Source of the DNA: Anaerocolumna aminovalerica
Lineage (GTDB): Bacteria > Bacillota > Clostridia > Lachnospirales > Lachnospiraceae
DNA length: 32,628 bases
NCBI RefSeq assembly: GCF_900115365.1
Contig: NZ_FOWD01000045.1
Span: 1 to 32,628, forward strand
Reading direction: 5' to 3'
Both the position numbers and the translations under genes were made by a program. This document shows positions 14,743 through 25,073 of the stretch, in pieces; within the stretch, counting starts at the first letter, position 1, and each line of letters opens with the position of its first letter. The notes beneath the pieces are model-generated. The model was given only the letters and a program-made list of their open reading frames with translations. It made no database searches and was not told the origin of the DNA.

Positions 14743-16329
14743 TCAATCATATTTGGGCTTCTTATATTCTTTAATCGTAACTCCAACTTGTTTTTTAAAA
14801 CAAATGCTAAAATAATGAGGGTCACCAATTCCTACCTTTTCCGCTATTTCATAGGCTTTTAAATCCGTAGTGTTAAGCAGAACCATGCTTTGTTCGATTC
14901 GCTTTCTATTTATGTATTCAATAAGCCCTTCTCCCATTTCCTGCTTAAATACCCGGCTTAAGTAGCTTTCATTAGTATATACCTTACCTGCAACGGATTT
15001 AAGTGTAAGACTTTGTTCATAAAGATGGGAATTAATATATTCCAAAGCCTGATCCACCAGTTTATTGCTTTTCTTGGTTCTTAAACTATCACTATATTTA
15101 AGAATATGGTTGATGATATTCTTTAGGCATCCATTCATTTCCCTTACGGTTGTAATCTTGGAAACTTCCTCATATAACCATGCATCCCCCACTAACTGTC
15201 CTAAACTTTTACCATGTCTCGTCAGAACAGTTGCTGCTTTTGAAAGCATATTCATTGCCATTAATTTTAGATATTCTGTATCCGTAACTCCTGCTTTCCT
15301 AATTAAGTTGGTGTATCCATCAATATATTCTTCCACTTTCTTTTCCAAACAGTTTTCAACACTGAACACAAAATCCTGCCAGTTAATTTCTGTGTTTCCC
15401 TGATTAGCTTTTTTAATACCTGCATATTCATCATAAGTAATACATAAATTACGTCCGAGAATTACGCTGGCACTAATTGCTTTTTCCGTTTGTCTGTATG
15501 CTTTTGAAATTCCTGCATAATTATGTTGAATCTGACTGATTCCTACGTCAACTTCCATGTTCAGTTCTTCGTTAATACCCTTCTTGATCTCATTAGCAAT
15601 TGTCTTTGCTTCTTTGGTATCTTCATCAGTCAAATAAATAATGATATTACATAGATAATGAATAAACGAAATACTGTTTATCTTATAATTATCATTTATA
15701 AAATCCAGTATGTTTTTACTGGTGGCTAAATTTTCTTCCATTAGTCCATCCTGATTTTTAAAGGGCTTTATATTAATACATACGCATTCTTTTAAAAGGC
15801 CTTCAAATCCATACACTTCCAGCTTAGGAAGTGCTTCTTTTTCTTCAATTCGGTTCTCTGCCAATAACTGCAAAAAGCTTTCAATAACAATACTCTGGTT
15901 TTGTTTTGCCGTTTCTTTCAATTGGTTATATTCACGGTGATGACCTTCTTCTTCCTGTAGTTCTTCCTTAATATTTTTTACGATATTAGCAATATCATTA
16001 ATATTTACAGGCTTTAAGATAAAGTCTTTTACCCCAAGTTTCAATGCCCGCCTTGCATATTCAAATTCCCTGTAACCTGTAACAATCACTACACGGCATT
16101 TTGCAGAACGCTCCCTGATCCTTTCGGCAAGCTGCAAGCCATCCATATATGGCATATTAATATCTGTTATTACAATATCCGGTTCTTTTACATCAAAGAA
16201 TTCCAGTGCTTCTTCCCCACTGCCGGCTTCTCCAATGATTTCAAACCCATTAGCTTCCCAGTCATATCCTTTACGGATTAAAACACGTTCTAACTTTTCA
16301 TCATCAACAATCAATACTTTATTGTTCAT
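14743..16329 (-). CDS. yesN: AraC-type response regulator (YesN-like)
   Basis: 528 aa from the chosen start. An N-terminal receiver domain (KVLIVDDEKLERVLIRKGYD) has its phosphorylation site at Asp56 in VITDINMP and the conserved Lys in FILKPVN. A long middle region has no clear motif, and the C-terminus is an AraC/XylS two-helix-turn-helix domain (SLTLKSVAGKVYTNESYLSR to IGDPHYFSICFKKQVGVTIK). Such regulators activate sugar-uptake genes. The frame is open 17 codons further, but the ATG at 16329 has the AGGGGG site and begins the receiver domain. It follows the kinase gene and precedes the transporter genes. The symbol is by family only. Confidence 0.93.
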   Translation of the reverse strand: MNNKVLIVDDEKLERVLIRKGYDWEANGFEIIGEAGSGEEALEFFDVKEPDIVITDINMPYMDGLQLAERIRERSAKCRVVIVTGYREFEYARRALKLGVKDFILKPVNINDIANIVKNIKEELQEEEGHHREYNQLKETAKQNQSIVIESFLQLLAENRIEEKEALPKLEVYGFEGLLKECVCINIKPFKNQDGLMEENLATSKNILDFINDNYKINSISFIHYLCNIIIYLTDEDTKEAKTIANEIKKGINEELNMEVDVGISQIQHNYAGISKAYRQTEKAISASVILGRNLCITYDEYAGIKKANQGNTEINWQDFVFSVENCLEKKVEEYIDGYTNLIRKAGVTDTEYLKLMAMNMLSKAATVLTRHGKSLGQLVGDAWLYEEVSKITTVREMNGCLKNIINHILKYSDSLRTKKSNKLVDQALEYINSHLYEQSLTLKSVAGKVYTNESYLSRVFKQEMGEGLIEYINRKRIEQSMVLLNTTDLKAYEIAEKVGIGDPHYFSICFKKQVGVTIKEYKKPKYD

Positions 16330-16441
16330 TGTTACCCCCTTGAATAACATCTGCTTCAGATATATCAACTTTCCATACATGGCTTTGTAACATCTCAGAT
16401 AATGGATGTAGTAACCTGACTGATTTCCAATGGATTTCAGT

Positions 16442-18208
16442 TCAGATTACTTTTACCCTAATTGTAATTTCGGTACCATTTCCTAATTCACTGGTAATGG
16501 TAATTGGTTTCTCAATACCGTAATAAAGGGATATTCTTTGGGCTGAGCTATATAATCCGAAACCGGATTTTTCTTTTTGTATCTTCCCCTCCACAATCTC
16601 ATGAATTCTGTCTTCACTCATACCAAGTCCGTCATCCGTTACTATGAATATAACTTCATCCTCATCCCGGTATCCTTTAATAGAGATGGTTCCTTTACCT
16701 TTTTTATTACGAATGCCATGATGAGCTGCATTCTCTACAATAGGCTGTAAAATTAATTTCAGTATCTTTAATTCTTTTATATCTTCCTCCACATCATAAG
16801 TCATATTAATCTTATTATCATACCTCATATTTAAAATAGTAATATAACTTTCTATACACTCCATTTCATCTTGAATGGATACCAAATCTAAGCCGCTGTT
16901 TAAACTATTCCTATAAAAATTTCCCAAGGCCTGTGTCATCTTTAAACAATTTTCATTATCTTCTATTAATGCAAGGGCAGAAACAGCATCCAATGTATTG
17001 TATAGAAAATGGGGATTAATTTGAGCCTGAATGATATCTAATTCATTTTTTGCAATAATTTGCTCCTCTTTTTTTACTTCCGAAATCAAATTGTCAATTG
17101 CGTCTACCATCTGGTTAAATACCTTTTTTAAATCATTTATTTCATCGGAATGTTTCTCATTTACCTCCATTTGAATAAGTTTACCGCCTTGGACCATTTT
17201 CATATGTTTTTGTACTCTGTTTAAAGGTTTAAAAATCAAATTGGTTAATGCCACAGAACATGCAAATATAAAGAACAGGTTCAAACTAATAATAAGTACA
17301 ATCCAGGTTCTATAAGCTTTACTTACAGATATGTTATTAAGATTCAGAGGAATGGTACCGATTAATTTCCAGTCCCCGATACCCAGTTCCTGCATAGCCA
17401 CAATCATTTTATTTCTGTCTGCCTCCAATGTCCGATAGCCATTCTCATCTTTTGAATATTGAAATATGTATTCATCCATACTTTTGTCGTATCCATTTGG
17501 CCTGATAATATAATTATTATTAGAATCCACAATACAAAACTGAGAATTATATTTCTTCCCTACTTCTTCAAAATAGTCCTGTATGGTTTCTTCATCAACT
17601 ATAATTAACAAGGTGGCCAGTTCATCATAAGTGTCCACATCATAAATCTCTCTTACAAGAGAAATATAATTTTTATCCTTTTTGGTTGGAAATGTTAATA
17701 CATCTTCACTTTTATGAATGAAAACCACATCGCCTTCTGCCTCTTTTGTCTTCTGGTACCAGTAAGTTTCTTTAATAATGTCTTTATTTACGGAAATAGG
17801 CCCGGATTTATAGGAATTATAGTAGTTATTATAAGTATCAAATATAAATACACCAGATATATAATCACCGGACAAAAGCATATTAACCATGCTCTTTTGC
17901 ATGGTCTGCTGTACATGAGGGTTAATGTTGCTGGAATTGATCTTAGACAGAGCACTTTGTACATCTTTATCAAAATAAATAAGATCTGAAAATTGATTTA
18001 CATTTTCAAATATAAAATCCAGATTACCTTTCAATGCACTAACGGTCTGCATAGCAGCTTCTCCAACCTCTTGCTCGATCTGCCTTTCACTCATAATGGT
18101 AAAAATGCCATAAGTCAACAGAAGGGATAGTATAAGAACGCTAATATAAAGTAAAATAACCTTGGTTCTGATTTTAATAGATTTTAAAAACTTACTTGCT
18201 TTAATCAA
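16442..18208 (-). CDS. yesM: Sensor histidine kinase (YesM-like)
   Basis: About 588 aa. Two membrane helices (VILLYISVLILSLLLTYGIF and WIVLIISLNLFFIFACSVAL) flank an extracellular sensor domain of about 250 residues. Then come a HAMP linker, the His_kinase domain with NPHFLYNTLDAV (phospho-accepting His) and an ATPase domain with N-box QPIVENAAHHG and G-box GFGLYSSAQR. It should phosphorylate the AraC-type regulator encoded next. The likely start is TTG at 18208, 6 nt after GGGGGG; an ATG 18 nt upstream overlaps that site. A consensus promoter lies at 18308-18336. The symbol is by family only; the ligand is unknown. Confidence 0.92.
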   Translation of the reverse strand: MIKASKFLKSIKIRTKVILLYISVLILSLLLTYGIFTIMSERQIEQEVGEAAMQTVSALKGNLDFIFENVNQFSDLIYFDKDVQSALSKINSSNINPHVQQTMQKSMVNMLLSGDYISGVFIFDTYNNYYNSYKSGPISVNKDIIKETYWYQKTKEAEGDVVFIHKSEDVLTFPTKKDKNYISLVREIYDVDTYDELATLLIIVDEETIQDYFEEVGKKYNSQFCIVDSNNNYIIRPNGYDKSMDEYIFQYSKDENGYRTLEADRNKMIVAMQELGIGDWKLIGTIPLNLNNISVSKAYRTWIVLIISLNLFFIFACSVALTNLIFKPLNRVQKHMKMVQGGKLIQMEVNEKHSDEINDLKKVFNQMVDAIDNLISEVKKEEQIIAKNELDIIQAQINPHFLYNTLDAVSALALIEDNENCLKMTQALGNFYRNSLNSGLDLVSIQDEMECIESYITILNMRYDNKINMTYDVEEDIKELKILKLILQPIVENAAHHGIRNKKGKGTISIKGYRDEDEVIFIVTDDGLGMSEDRIHEIVEGKIQKEKSGFGLYSSAQRISLYYGIEKPITITSELGNGTEITIRVKVI

Positions 18209-18543
18209 AGTAATTCCCCCCTGCATCTTAGTTCTTATACCTTCCAAAGGCTACAATCCCCAAAAATGTGGGATTTTTCTTTTCCAAATGAATAGTAATA
18301 CGATTTTATATTAGTTTATATTCAAATTCTTGTCAACATATGTAATTTTTGATTATTCCAGTTGATATTCCGCCTCAAAGAATTAAGTTTTATAATTATT
18401 TTCATATAATTTGCTTTTATGTTTTGTATTTGATATCATATCACTTGTAACTACATTAAAATATAATAAAGGGGGATAAAGCGGATGAACGAAGTGTTAT
18501 TTTAATTCCGAGCTCATAAACGCTAAATCCTTATGGTCAAACA
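18209..18543. other. Divergent intergenic region between yesM-like and rsmH-like genes
   Basis: Seen here: a hairpin aatccc/gggatt (18255-18275) with a T-rich run on the plus strand, the yesM-side promoter (listed separately), a TATAAT-like box near 18460 on the plus strand, and a 6-codon reading frame (18485-18505) about 40 nt before the rsmH-like start. No riboswitch that I recognise. Confidence 0.5.
18308..18336 (-). promoter_or_regulatory. Promoter of the two-component operon
   Basis: On the minus strand TTGACA (18331-18336), 17 nt, then TAATAT (18308-18313). The transcript would start near 18301, leaving an untranslated leader of about 90 nt containing the hairpin at 18255-18275. Confidence 0.7.
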
Positions 18544-19593
18544 ATGAATAATCAAGAGCAAAAACACCAACGGCGTGTTCGATATAAAGGTACTCATCCC
18601 AGAGCTTTTCATGAAAAATATAAAGAACTGCAACCAGAAAAATATGCTGATGCTGTGGAAAAAGTGATTCAAAAAGGTGGCACTCCTGCTGGTATGCATC
18701 GTTCCATCTGCGTGGATGAAATAATGGAAATCTTACAGATTACTCCTGGAGAAACAGGATTAGATGCAACACTAGGCTATGGCGGTCATAGTTTAGAGAT
18801 GCTTAAATGCTTAGATTCAAAAGGACATTTGTATGCACTGGATGTAGATCCAATTGAATTGCCCCGTACAAAAGAACGGTTAGAAAGCCTAGGTTATGGC
18901 CCACAAATTTTAACAATCAAACAAATGAATTTTTCCAGCATAGATCAGGTTGTTCTAGAATCAGGTCCTTTGGATTTTATATTGGCAGATTTAGGAGTCT
19001 CTTCCATGCAGATAGACAATCCTGAGCGTGGATTTTCATTTAAGAGTGAAGGGCCATTAGACTTACGTCTGAATCCAAGTAAAGGTATATCCGCAGCAGA
19101 ACGTTTAAAATCTATTACACAGGAAGAATTGCAAGGTATGTTCCTTGAAAATGCTGATGAGCCATACTCTGCTGAAATATCCCGTGCAATTATCTCCGAA
19201 ATCAAAAAGGGAAAAAACATATCAACAACAACGGAACTCCAACAAGTGATCAAAGATGCACTGAAATTCATTCCGGAAGCTGCCAGAAGCGAAGCTGTAA
19301 AAAAATCCTGTCAACGGTGCTTTCAAGCATTGCGAATTGATGTAAATAATGAATTTGAAGTTTTGTATGATTTTTTAGAAAAGCTTCCTGCTGCCCTGGC
19401 TTCAGGCGGACGAGTTGCAATCCTTACTTTTCATTCCGGAGAAGATCGTCTTGTCAAAAAATCTTTTAAACGTTTTTTAAGTAAAGGTATCTATAAAGAA
19501 ATAGCTCCTGAGGCTATCCGGCCGTCAGCAGCCGAATGTAATTCCAATAGCCGGGCTCGTTGTGCAAAATTACGCTGGGCTATAAAATCCTGA
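18544..19593 (+). CDS. RsmH-like S-adenosylmethionine-dependent rRNA methyltransferase (MraW family)
   Basis: 349 aa. RsmH N4-methylates C1402 of 16S rRNA. The SAM-binding start GLDATLGYGGHSLEML (about residues 78-93), then ADLGVSSMQIDNPERGFSF, ALRIDVNNE and LTFHSGEDRLVK are the standard family motifs. It is about 40 residues longer than usual RsmH because of an N-terminal extension, RRVRYKGTHPRAFHEKYKEL. The normal rsmH gene is the second gene of the mraZ-mraW-ftsL cluster; none of that is here, so this is probably a second copy with its own promoter and terminator. Whether its target is still C1402 is open. No AGGAGG site is visible before the ATG. Confidence 0.9.
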   Translation: MNNQEQKHQRRVRYKGTHPRAFHEKYKELQPEKYADAVEKVIQKGGTPAGMHRSICVDEIMEILQITPGETGLDATLGYGGHSLEMLKCLDSKGHLYALDVDPIELPRTKERLESLGYGPQILTIKQMNFSSIDQVVLESGPLDFILADLGVSSMQIDNPERGFSFKSEGPLDLRLNPSKGISAAERLKSITQEELQGMFLENADEPYSAEISRAIISEIKKGKNISTTTELQQVIKDALKFIPEAARSEAVKKSCQRCFQALRIDVNNEFEVLYDFLEKLPAALASGGRVAILTFHSGEDRLVKKSFKRFLSKGIYKEIAPEAIRPSAAECNSNSRARCAKLRWAIKS

Positions 19594-19664
19594 TATTGTA
19601 TTTAGATTATTTATAAATTGCATTAAAGGGTATCTATAAAATATATCCTTAAACCGAATCATAC

Positions 19665-19716
19665 AGGGGTACGCTTTTGCAAATTACAATTTGTAAAGAG
19701 CCTACCCCTTTATCTT
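19665..19716 (+). terminator. Terminator of the rsmH-like gene
   Basis: A long interrupted stem, aggggt (19665-19670) with acccct (19704-19709) plus a well-paired inner part (gcttttgcaaatt with aatttgtaaagagc), is followed by tttatctt. Confidence 0.75.
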
Positions 19717-19788
19717 CTATCTCCTCATAATATCCTCAACTATTCTTTTTTACCTTTACCTGTTTATTTTATATGATTATCTCCTTGG

Positions 19789-20220
19789 CTATTGTACATT
19801 TCCTTTGGTACATGCTGTTTGTATTCTGCATAGGTTTTCCATCTGTGTTTCGGACAAATTCTTGGTTGGTGAATTCTCTTCACAGGTATCTTGGTTTTCC
19901 ACAATTAATACCCTACCTTTTTTATCTAAAGTATGGGTATGCCAAACTCCCTTTTTTACATTATAGAGTTGATATGGCTCCATGACGATTCCTTCAATCT
20001 CTTCAATATTTTCCCCTTTTCCTCCTGCAAATAAAGTACAATTACCATCCAATAAAACAAAGACTTCATCTGTTTCATCATGTTTCTGCATGGTTTTTAT
20101 ATTATGTATTTCTAATTCTTCGCAATATCTAAGGATAGCTACCCTCCATCCCTGATAATCAATCAGAGGTTTATAACCTTCCCCATTGTAACTTGTGATT
20201 TCAATATGTTCTCTGTTCAC
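19789..20220 (-). CDS. Cupin-domain protein
   Basis: 143 aa. A single cupin barrel is visible: KHDETDEVFVLLDGNCTLFAGG for motif 1 (His and the Glu/Asp that would bind a metal) and NVKKGVWHTHTLDKKGRVLI for motif 2 (His). Small cupins of this kind are often sugar-related isomerases, epimerases or sensor proteins, but the function here is not known. The start is GTG with AGGAGAGG upstream, 46 nt past the GH94 gene, so the two are probably co-transcribed. The C-terminal 30 residues after VENQDTC are low in conserved features. Confidence 0.75.
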   Translation of the reverse strand: MNREHIEITSYNGEGYKPLIDYQGWRVAILRYCEELEIHNIKTMQKHDETDEVFVLLDGNCTLFAGGKGENIEEIEGIVMEPYQLYNVKKGVWHTHTLDKKGRVLIVENQDTCEENSPTKNLSETQMENLCRIQTACTKGNVQ

Positions 20221-20266
20221 AATACCTCTCCTTTTATTTGCTTTTGCCCAATAAGTATTATAATTT

Positions 20267-23014
20267 TCATATTAATTCTACTATAATTTTATGTTCCATG
20301 ATCGAATCTAAGGCTTCAATGTCTTTTCTCAGTATAATACCATCTAAACATAAGTTATCTAAGTGGCTCTGGTTTTCAGTAATAACTGGATTATTGTAAT
20401 TACAATACAATTTGCCATTGATAAATATACTTTTTATCTGATATTCCCCATACTCTTTCTTTAATGGATTATGGTATACTACCAATAATTTTTTATCAGC
20501 AAAGGGGAATTTTACATATGCTTCCTGGTTATCATCAAACTGCTCTAAAGTAAGCTTTGGTGATAATTTAAGATCACCGTAATGTCCTTTTACTCCATAC
20601 ATTTCCGTTAAAACAGTTAGTAAGAGCCAGCTTGCAGCTCCCGTTAGATAATGATAAAGTCCTCTTCCATTTCCCCCTATGTATTCCGGAATTCCCGGAT
20701 AAATTCTGGACTTTTCAAAATTACTGCTATGGCGGTAAAGGGTATCTATAACTTTATAGCCTTCTTTTGCAAATCCTCTCTGATATAAGGCATTGGCATA
20801 CATAACAGCCATATGAGAAAATACTGCTCCATTTTCTTTCTGTCCATAGGCAAAACCAAACATTCTTCCAAGGTCCGTCTTAAGTTCTTTAAAGTTGGTA
20901 TTTAGTTTGTATCCTCCAATATCAGGATCATAAAGATAGGCATCTGCCGAGGATATGATTTCTTTTACCTGTTCTGTGACTGCCGTATCAGACATAATGG
21001 TAAATACCTGACCTGTGAGTATCATACGTACACCTGTTGGACTATCTCCCTCTACTGCATTACCCCTATTATCATAATATCCATTGTACCAGGAATGTCC
21101 TTCTTCATTAGTAATCCACTCCGTTTCCCGAATATGCTTTTTGATCCAACCGCCTTTATTTTTAAGGTTACCAGCTAAATCAAGAGATGAAATAAATAGC
21201 TTCTCTCCACTAATTCTGCTTTTACATTGTTCACAATACCGGCTAAGAATTTCTTGCTTCTTATGAATATCTTCATATACCTTACAATCATCTTCTAAAA
21301 GAATTTCCAACTCTTTCGCCAAGGCTATTTTTTTAAACCCTTTCTGGTATAGGTTCAGAATAAGTTCTCCAATCTGGTTAAGGTTCTCTCCATATAGGGC
21401 TGTAAACGCTACACTTTCTCCACGTTCCTTTGCCATATCAAGAGCATCATTCCAATCAGCTCCCCGAAGCCTTATATGATTATGTTCACCTACATCATAA
21501 AAAGAAGTCAAATGTTGTATTAACATATGTTCTAATATGCTTCCCTTATATTCAAGCCCCTCATTAGTCCTGACATGGTTACCATCTTCTTGTTTCCATA
21601 AGTGATCTATTTCTTCCCCTCTCATACATTGGGGATCTTTAAAATAGTAATTTTCTTTTAAAAGAATTTCAACATCTCCCCTTTGCATAATATAAAGTTT
21701 TGTGGTAAGAAATGGCCATACTCCATGATCCATCCAGACACGGGTAATATTATTACGGTCCGCAATAAATTCTCCTTGATTCCTTCCAATGATGGTGGCA
21801 TTGGTTCCATCCATTCGGACTCCTGAGAAGTTGTCAATAAGCATTTCTTTTACACCATCCGGATTCATCATCAGCAACGCAAGACAATCCTGCCATAAAT
21901 CACGCCAGCCCCGTCCCCCTTTTCCATAGTCATGATGTGGCAGGAAAGAACAGCCATAAATTCTCCGTAGGATTGGCTGAAAGCTTACCCAATACATCCA
22001 AGGATCAAAGTCTTTCTTACCGGAGCCAAATTCTATATTCAGCTTTTCATCCCAATACTTTTTCATATCAATAAAGGCTTTTTCCCAAGGCATTTGTGAA
22101 AGAAAATAATCTGCTTCTTTCATAAGTTCCTCTTTGGAATCTCCATATCCCAAAACAAGGATGTATGTCTTTTCTTCCATAGGTTCTAAAATAATATTCT
22201 TGAATTGGATACCTCCAAGAGCCTCATAACCTTCTATTATAATTCCTTTTTCTACTGGTACTATGTTCTCCTCACTTATGGCTCTGGGGTTCTCAAAAGA
22301 CCCGCCTTCTCCAATGAATTCTTCCGTACATGGATAAAATCCAGCAGGAAGTTCTCCATCGGAAGTTCTCCCAAACACTCCATATACCACTTGATTCTCC
22401 TGATGACCTCTTTCATCAAAAGTAAGGGTTGGATTAAGAATTACTCCTGTTTCCACGGTCTCGATTCGATGAAGAAGTGAGGTGACATGCCTATGGTCAC
22501 GAATATTATCTGCCGATCTTCCATAAAGGGGAATGGCAGCGGTAGGTGTGATGTCCAGATTCTCCTTACCGGAATTCTTAAGCTTCACAATCATAAGTTC
22601 AGATTTATGTTTTGTATGAGGTACAAAAGAGGTGATTTCAGAGGTTATGCCAAACTGTTTTGAAGTCCTTGTAACCTTCTGCCACAAGACTCCTGCTTCT
22701 AATTTGGTTTCATCTTTACATTCCGTGAAAAGTTCTGCCTGCTGTTTTGAAGACCTGCCGGTGGCAGACCAAATTCCTTTCCCTTTTATATAGCACCAAA
22801 AGTTTCTGGAAGATTTATTATTATGTAAGTCTTCACTGCTTACCGGAGATAATAAGAATGTATTCTGTCCCATCTTGGAATCTCCTCCAAATGTAGGTGT
22901 AAGACTGCTCATAACTCCACTTTCATTGCATATTGGAAAATAGAGATAACTGGTTAGCTCCGGGTTCTCTAACTCAAAGGTTCCTTTTTTATCTAAATAT
23001 TTATATCCCTTCAT
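20267..23014 (-). CDS. GH94 family glycoside phosphorylase (laminaribiose/cellobiose phosphorylase-like)
   Basis: 915 aa. GH94 enzymes use phosphate to split beta-linked disaccharides or oligosaccharides in the cytoplasm, giving a sugar 1-phosphate and saving ATP. The N-terminal sandwich domain (SYLYFPICNESGVMSSLTPT, SSRNFWCYIKG) and the catalytic barrel are present. RLRGADWNDALD at about residue 510 carries the general-acid Asp of the family, and NRGNAVEGDSPTGVRMILTG lies near the phosphate site. The length suits the 1,3-disaccharide (laminaribiose) group better than cellobiose (about 810) or cellodextrin (about 985) phosphorylases, but specificity is a guess. No signal peptide. It heads an operon with the cupin gene. 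Confidence 0.85.
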   Translation of the reverse strand: MKGYKYLDKKGTFELENPELTSYLYFPICNESGVMSSLTPTFGGDSKMGQNTFLLSPVSSEDLHNNKSSRNFWCYIKGKGIWSATGRSSKQQAELFTECKDETKLEAGVLWQKVTRTSKQFGITSEITSFVPHTKHKSELMIVKLKNSGKENLDITPTAAIPLYGRSADNIRDHRHVTSLLHRIETVETGVILNPTLTFDERGHQENQVVYGVFGRTSDGELPAGFYPCTEEFIGEGGSFENPRAISEENIVPVEKGIIIEGYEALGGIQFKNIILEPMEEKTYILVLGYGDSKEELMKEADYFLSQMPWEKAFIDMKKYWDEKLNIEFGSGKKDFDPWMYWVSFQPILRRIYGCSFLPHHDYGKGGRGWRDLWQDCLALLMMNPDGVKEMLIDNFSGVRMDGTNATIIGRNQGEFIADRNNITRVWMDHGVWPFLTTKLYIMQRGDVEILLKENYYFKDPQCMRGEEIDHLWKQEDGNHVRTNEGLEYKGSILEHMLIQHLTSFYDVGEHNHIRLRGADWNDALDMAKERGESVAFTALYGENLNQIGELILNLYQKGFKKIALAKELEILLEDDCKVYEDIHKKQEILSRYCEQCKSRISGEKLFISSLDLAGNLKNKGGWIKKHIRETEWITNEEGHSWYNGYYDNRGNAVEGDSPTGVRMILTGQVFTIMSDTAVTEQVKEIISSADAYLYDPDIGGYKLNTNFKELKTDLGRMFGFAYGQKENGAVFSHMAVMYANALYQRGFAKEGYKVIDTLYRHSSNFEKSRIYPGIPEYIGGNGRGLYHYLTGAASWLLLTVLTEMYGVKGHYGDLKLSPKLTLEQFDDNQEAYVKFPFADKKLLVVYHNPLKKEYGEYQIKSIFINGKLYCNYNNPVITENQSHLDNLCLDGIILRKDIEALDSIMEHKIIVELI

Positions 23015-23056
23015 ACGCCTCTCCTTTATTTAGAATGTATAGTTCTCTAATTGTAT

Positions 23057-23085
23057 ATTATAAAGGGAGTCCGCTTAAGGATAAA
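23057..23085 (-). promoter_or_regulatory. Possible promoter of the GH94-cupin operon
   Basis: On the minus strand a perfect TATAAT (23057-23062) stands 17 nt from TTTATC (23080-23085), a weak -35, so an activator may be needed. The start would be near 23050, 36 nt before the gene. Confidence 0.5.
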
Positions 23086-23190
23086 CTTAATATTTTTATT
23101 ATTTGGTGTAATTTTTTTACCTTCTTATTACTTATTTTTTATATAATCTTTTTTATGGGTATTTATATGATTAATTTGCAAATATAAAAT

Positions 23191-23222
23191 GGATTTGTAT
23201 ATACAAATATTTATACAAATCC
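23191..23222 (-). terminator. Terminator of the chemoreceptor gene
   Basis: Ten-base perfect arms (ggatttgtat and its complement, 23191-23200 with 23213-23222) and a 12-nt loop are followed on the minus strand by ATTTTATATTT, about 90 nt past the stop at 23313. Confidence 0.65.
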
Positions 23223-23312
23223 GTCTTGGCTTTATTTATGAAATTTAATTTTATCCTCAACCCTACAAAACATTTGGCTATTTGGCACTTATATTTTATA
23301 ATCCATTTATAG

Positions 23313-25073
23313 CTATACCAATTTATATTGCTGAATCATCTCCTCCAACCTTTCTGACTGGCTGATAAACTCCTCACTCATGGCCGAACTTTCCTCCGAT
23401 GCCCCAGAATTGGTTTCTATTATGTCTGAAATATGCTTCAAATATTCCAGGGTTTCATTTAATTGCTGGGCCTGCTCTTTAGAATACTTAGATATATCTT
23501 TGATTACTTCATTTGTTTTCATGGATTTTACGACAATTTCTTCAAAATGTTTTGCTGCTTCATCGGCAGATTGAACTCCCTCTTTAATTACAGCCATGGA
23601 ATTGCCTATGAGTTCTGCTGTAGTTCTTGCAGCATTGGCACTTTCTTCTGCAAGCTTTCCTACTTCACCTGCCACCACTGCAAACCCTCTTCCGGCTTCT
23701 CCTGCTCTGGCTGCTTCAATGGATGCGTTTAGGGCTAAAAGATTTGTTTGTGCAGCAATATTTTGTATAAGATTAATTACTTTGTTAATTTTTCCGGAGT
23801 GCTTTTCAATGGCTTCCATTCCATGAACCAAAGTAACCATCTGCTCATTCCCCTGTTTTGCTACCGAAACGGTATTCTGTGATAATTGACTCAGATTATC
23901 TGCGTGATTGGCATTGGCATTTACTTTATATGCAATGGCGCCAATTTGTCCTACCAAATTGCCAACTTCTTTTGCCTGTTCTGTTCCTCCTTCTGCTACC
24001 GAACTTGAAGTTTCAGCAATTTTTTCGGCTCCCAAAGTGATCTGCCCTGCTGTTTCATTAAATATTAAGAGCATATTTTGAAAAGATTCTGCTATGTTAT
24101 CAAGAGAATCTCTGATTGGTCTAAAATCCCCTTCATAATTAATATTCACCCTTGTAGTCATATCTTTCTCTTCCAACTGTTTAATTACTTCTGTTATATT
24201 GCTGATATAGACTTTCAATTTCCTGCTAGTCTCTCTTACTGCATCACACAGTATTCCGATTTCATCTTTTGATATATAGGGAATATGTACCTGAAGATTT
24301 CCTTTTGAAATGTCAATCATAGCTGATTGAATGTCTTTCATTGGATTTATAATGCTTTTCTTCGTAATATTTAGTAAACAGATACAGCTAACTGCTCCAA
24401 AAACAAAGATACTGATAAATACTATAATACTGATTACTACACTAATACTTGCTGTTTTTATATAATCCTTTCCATAAAGGATAGAATTTTGCTCTACTTC
24501 ATCTAAAATCGTCAGAATATGATTAAAGATGGGAGCATAGTCATTCTTATATACACTATTTATTTTCTTTTGATCAAAGACATTGGCACTTTCTATAATT
24601 TGTTCTCTATAACGTTCTCCTTTTTTTATTTCCCCTTCTAACTCCATTACATTATCTAAATTTATATCTAAAGCAGTCATTGCTTTTCTTAAATTCAGTA
24701 CGCTTTGTTCTAATACCCCATAATCTTTTTCCGATTCTTCTATGTACTTTTTACATAAATCCTCCAGCTTTGTCATATAGGCTTTATAAATATTATTTTC
24801 TATTTTAATCATGGAAACCTGCGCTTTTAAAACATTCTCTTCTATACTATAAGGTCCTGTATAAAAGTCATTAATTTTGGCTTCTATACTTTTCATATTT
24901 AGTAATGCCACCAAAATAATAATCATGGATATAACTCCTACATAGATAAATGAAAGATTCATTCTTTTTCCTATGGATAAATTTATGAATTTGTTTTTAA
25001 AGGAAACATATGCTTCTTTCCAATTTAATTTTGAAATTACAAACTTTTTACTTTTCACACTCTTCTTTGTCAT
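23313..25073 (-). CDS. Methyl-accepting chemotaxis protein
   Basis: 586 aa from the chosen start. The order is a cytoplasmic Lys-rich N-terminus, membrane helix ([19 protein letters not shown]), an extracellular four-helix-bundle sensor of about 140 residues, a second membrane helix ([20 protein letters not shown]), HAMP, and a long helical signalling domain. The hairpin tip [20 protein letters not shown] and KLAEES is the part that binds CheA and CheW. The frame is open 18 codons upstream; the ATG at 25073 has AGGAGG 5 nt before it and is preferred. It is a single gene next to sugar-use genes, so a sugar or sugar-binding-protein signal is plausible but not shown. Confidence 0.93.
   Translation of the reverse strand: MTKKSVKSKKFVISKLNWKEAYVSFKNKFINLSIGKRMNLSFIYVGVISMIIILVALLNMKSIEAKINDFYTGPYSIEENVLKAQVSMIKIENNIYKAYMTKLEDLCKKYIEESEKDYGVLEQSVLNLRKAMTALDINLDNVMELEGEIKKGERYREQIIESANVFDQKKINSVYKNDYAPIFNHILTILDEVEQNSILYGKDYIKTASISVVISIIVFISIFVFGAVSCICLLNITKKSIINPMKDIQSAMIDISKGNLQVHIPYISKDEIGILCDAVRETSRKLKVYISNITEVIKQLEEKDMTTRVNINYEGDFRPIRDSLDNIAESFQNMLLIFNETAGQITLGAEKIAETSSSVAEGGTEQAKEVGNLVGQIGAIAYKVNANANHADNLSQLSQNTVSVAKQGNEQMVTLVHGMEAIEKHSGKINKVINLIQNIAAQTNLLALNASIEAARAGEAGRGFAVVAGEVGKLAEESANAARTTAELIGNSMAVIKEGVQSADEAAKHFEEIVVKSMKTNEVIKDISKYSKEQAQQLNETLEYLKHISDIIETNSGASEESSAMSEEFISQSERLEEMIQQYKLV

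Noticed and set aside
18480-18543. Possible riboswitch before the rsmH-like gene
   Set aside because: I could match it to no known riboswitch class and see no competing terminator and antiterminator stems.
23380-23826. Several overlapping plus-strand frames
   Set aside because: They are shadows of the repetitive coiled-coil coding region of the chemoreceptor gene.
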